This document shows, in pieces, positions 21,667-21,788 of a stretch of DNA of 21,788 nucleotides (positions are counted from its first letter, which is position 1; every line of letters starts with the position of its first letter). The stretch comes from JAZOTK01 sp045534775 (GTDB lineage Bacteria > Bacillota > Clostridia > RUG12999). The position numbers and the translations under genes were made by a program. Under the pieces are notes generated by a model. The model ran no database searches. It was not told where the DNA came from and saw only the letters and a list, made by a program, of their open reading frames with translations. The DNA lies in contig JAZSKI010000038.1 in NCBI GenBank assembly GCA_045534775.1, positions 1 through 21,788 of the forward strand, written 5' to 3'.

Positions 21667-21691
21667 GAATTGTGCACAAATCATATAATGA
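21667..21691 (+). repeat. Degenerate GTTCAC box, copy 3
   Basis: GAATTGTGCACAAATCATATAATGA contains the perfect 10-nt palindrome TTGTGCACAA and shares the ATATAATGA end with copy 2. Confidence 0.3.
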
Positions 21692-21710
21692 TTTCATCGA
21701 AGATAAAATC

Positions 21711-21788
21711 GGCGATATAAATTCCTGACGGAATTTGCGATATGTACTTTGTACGTGATATATTACTTGGTAATGCGATATGTCCCTT
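21711..21788. repeat. Second hairpin array, cut by the window edge
   Basis: It has the same design as the array at 19912-20085. The word GCGATAT (or GTGATAT) at 21712, 21737, 21755 and 21775 alternates with hairpins AATTCC-TGAC-GGAATT, GTAC-TTT-GTAC and ATTAC-TTG-GTAAT. The TGAC loop is shared with one hairpin of the first array. It continues past the right edge. Confidence 0.75.

Overview
This window looks like a chromosomal segment of a Clostridia-type Bacillota. The evidence is strong AGGAGG-type ribosome binding sites, near-consensus TTGACA/TATAAT promoters with 17-nt spacers, a PdaB-like sporulation-type deacetylase, the typical lspA-rluD gene pair, and a Gram-positive-style ethanolamine (eut) gene order. 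No ribosomal RNA or named marker gene allows a finer placement.

Layout. (1) 1-1290 (minus): a very AT-rich gene that runs off the left edge and carries a phosphoribosyltransferase-type PRPP loop; it looks like accessory DNA. (2) 1492-1973 (minus): a consensus promoter followed by two broken tRNA-Leu copies and one complete tRNA-Leu(CAG), ending in a terminator; this resembles an old integration hotspot. (3) 2129-7474 (plus): housekeeping genes, namely a PdaB-like polysaccharide deacetylase, an aldo/keto reductase with two [4Fe-4S] motifs, a DUF1893 protein, a DMT-transporter remnant, a Nif3-like protein, lspA and an RluD-type pseudouridine synthase. (4) 7475-7786: a gene-poor stretch rich in inverted repeats. 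(5) 7787-8800 (minus): galE. (6) 8957-19806 (plus): a 14-gene ethanolamine-utilisation microcompartment operon. (7) 19807-21788: a repeat-rich stretch with two decayed sugar-metabolism genes between clusters of small CGATAT-linked hairpins.

How the eut operon works. EutH would bring in ethanolamine, and EutBC (B12-dependent, kept active by EutA and EutT) would split it to acetaldehyde and ammonia. EutE would make acetyl-CoA, EutG would reduce acetaldehyde to ethanol and recycle NADH, and a PduL-type phosphotransacylase would form acetyl phosphate. EutL, two EutM-type hexamer proteins and EutN form the shell; EutQ and a conserved eut-linked protein of unknown function complete the set. Genes mostly overlap or lie within about 30 nt, so translation is probably coupled. 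The usual regulators EutV/EutW and the genes eutS, eutP and eutJ are not in the window, and no ANTAR-type double hairpin was seen.

The most unusual sequence is the array of short variable hairpins joined by a constant TCGATAT word at 19912-20085. Its word switches orientation midway, it is bracketed by two near-identical 30-nt palindromes, and a related array appears at the right edge.
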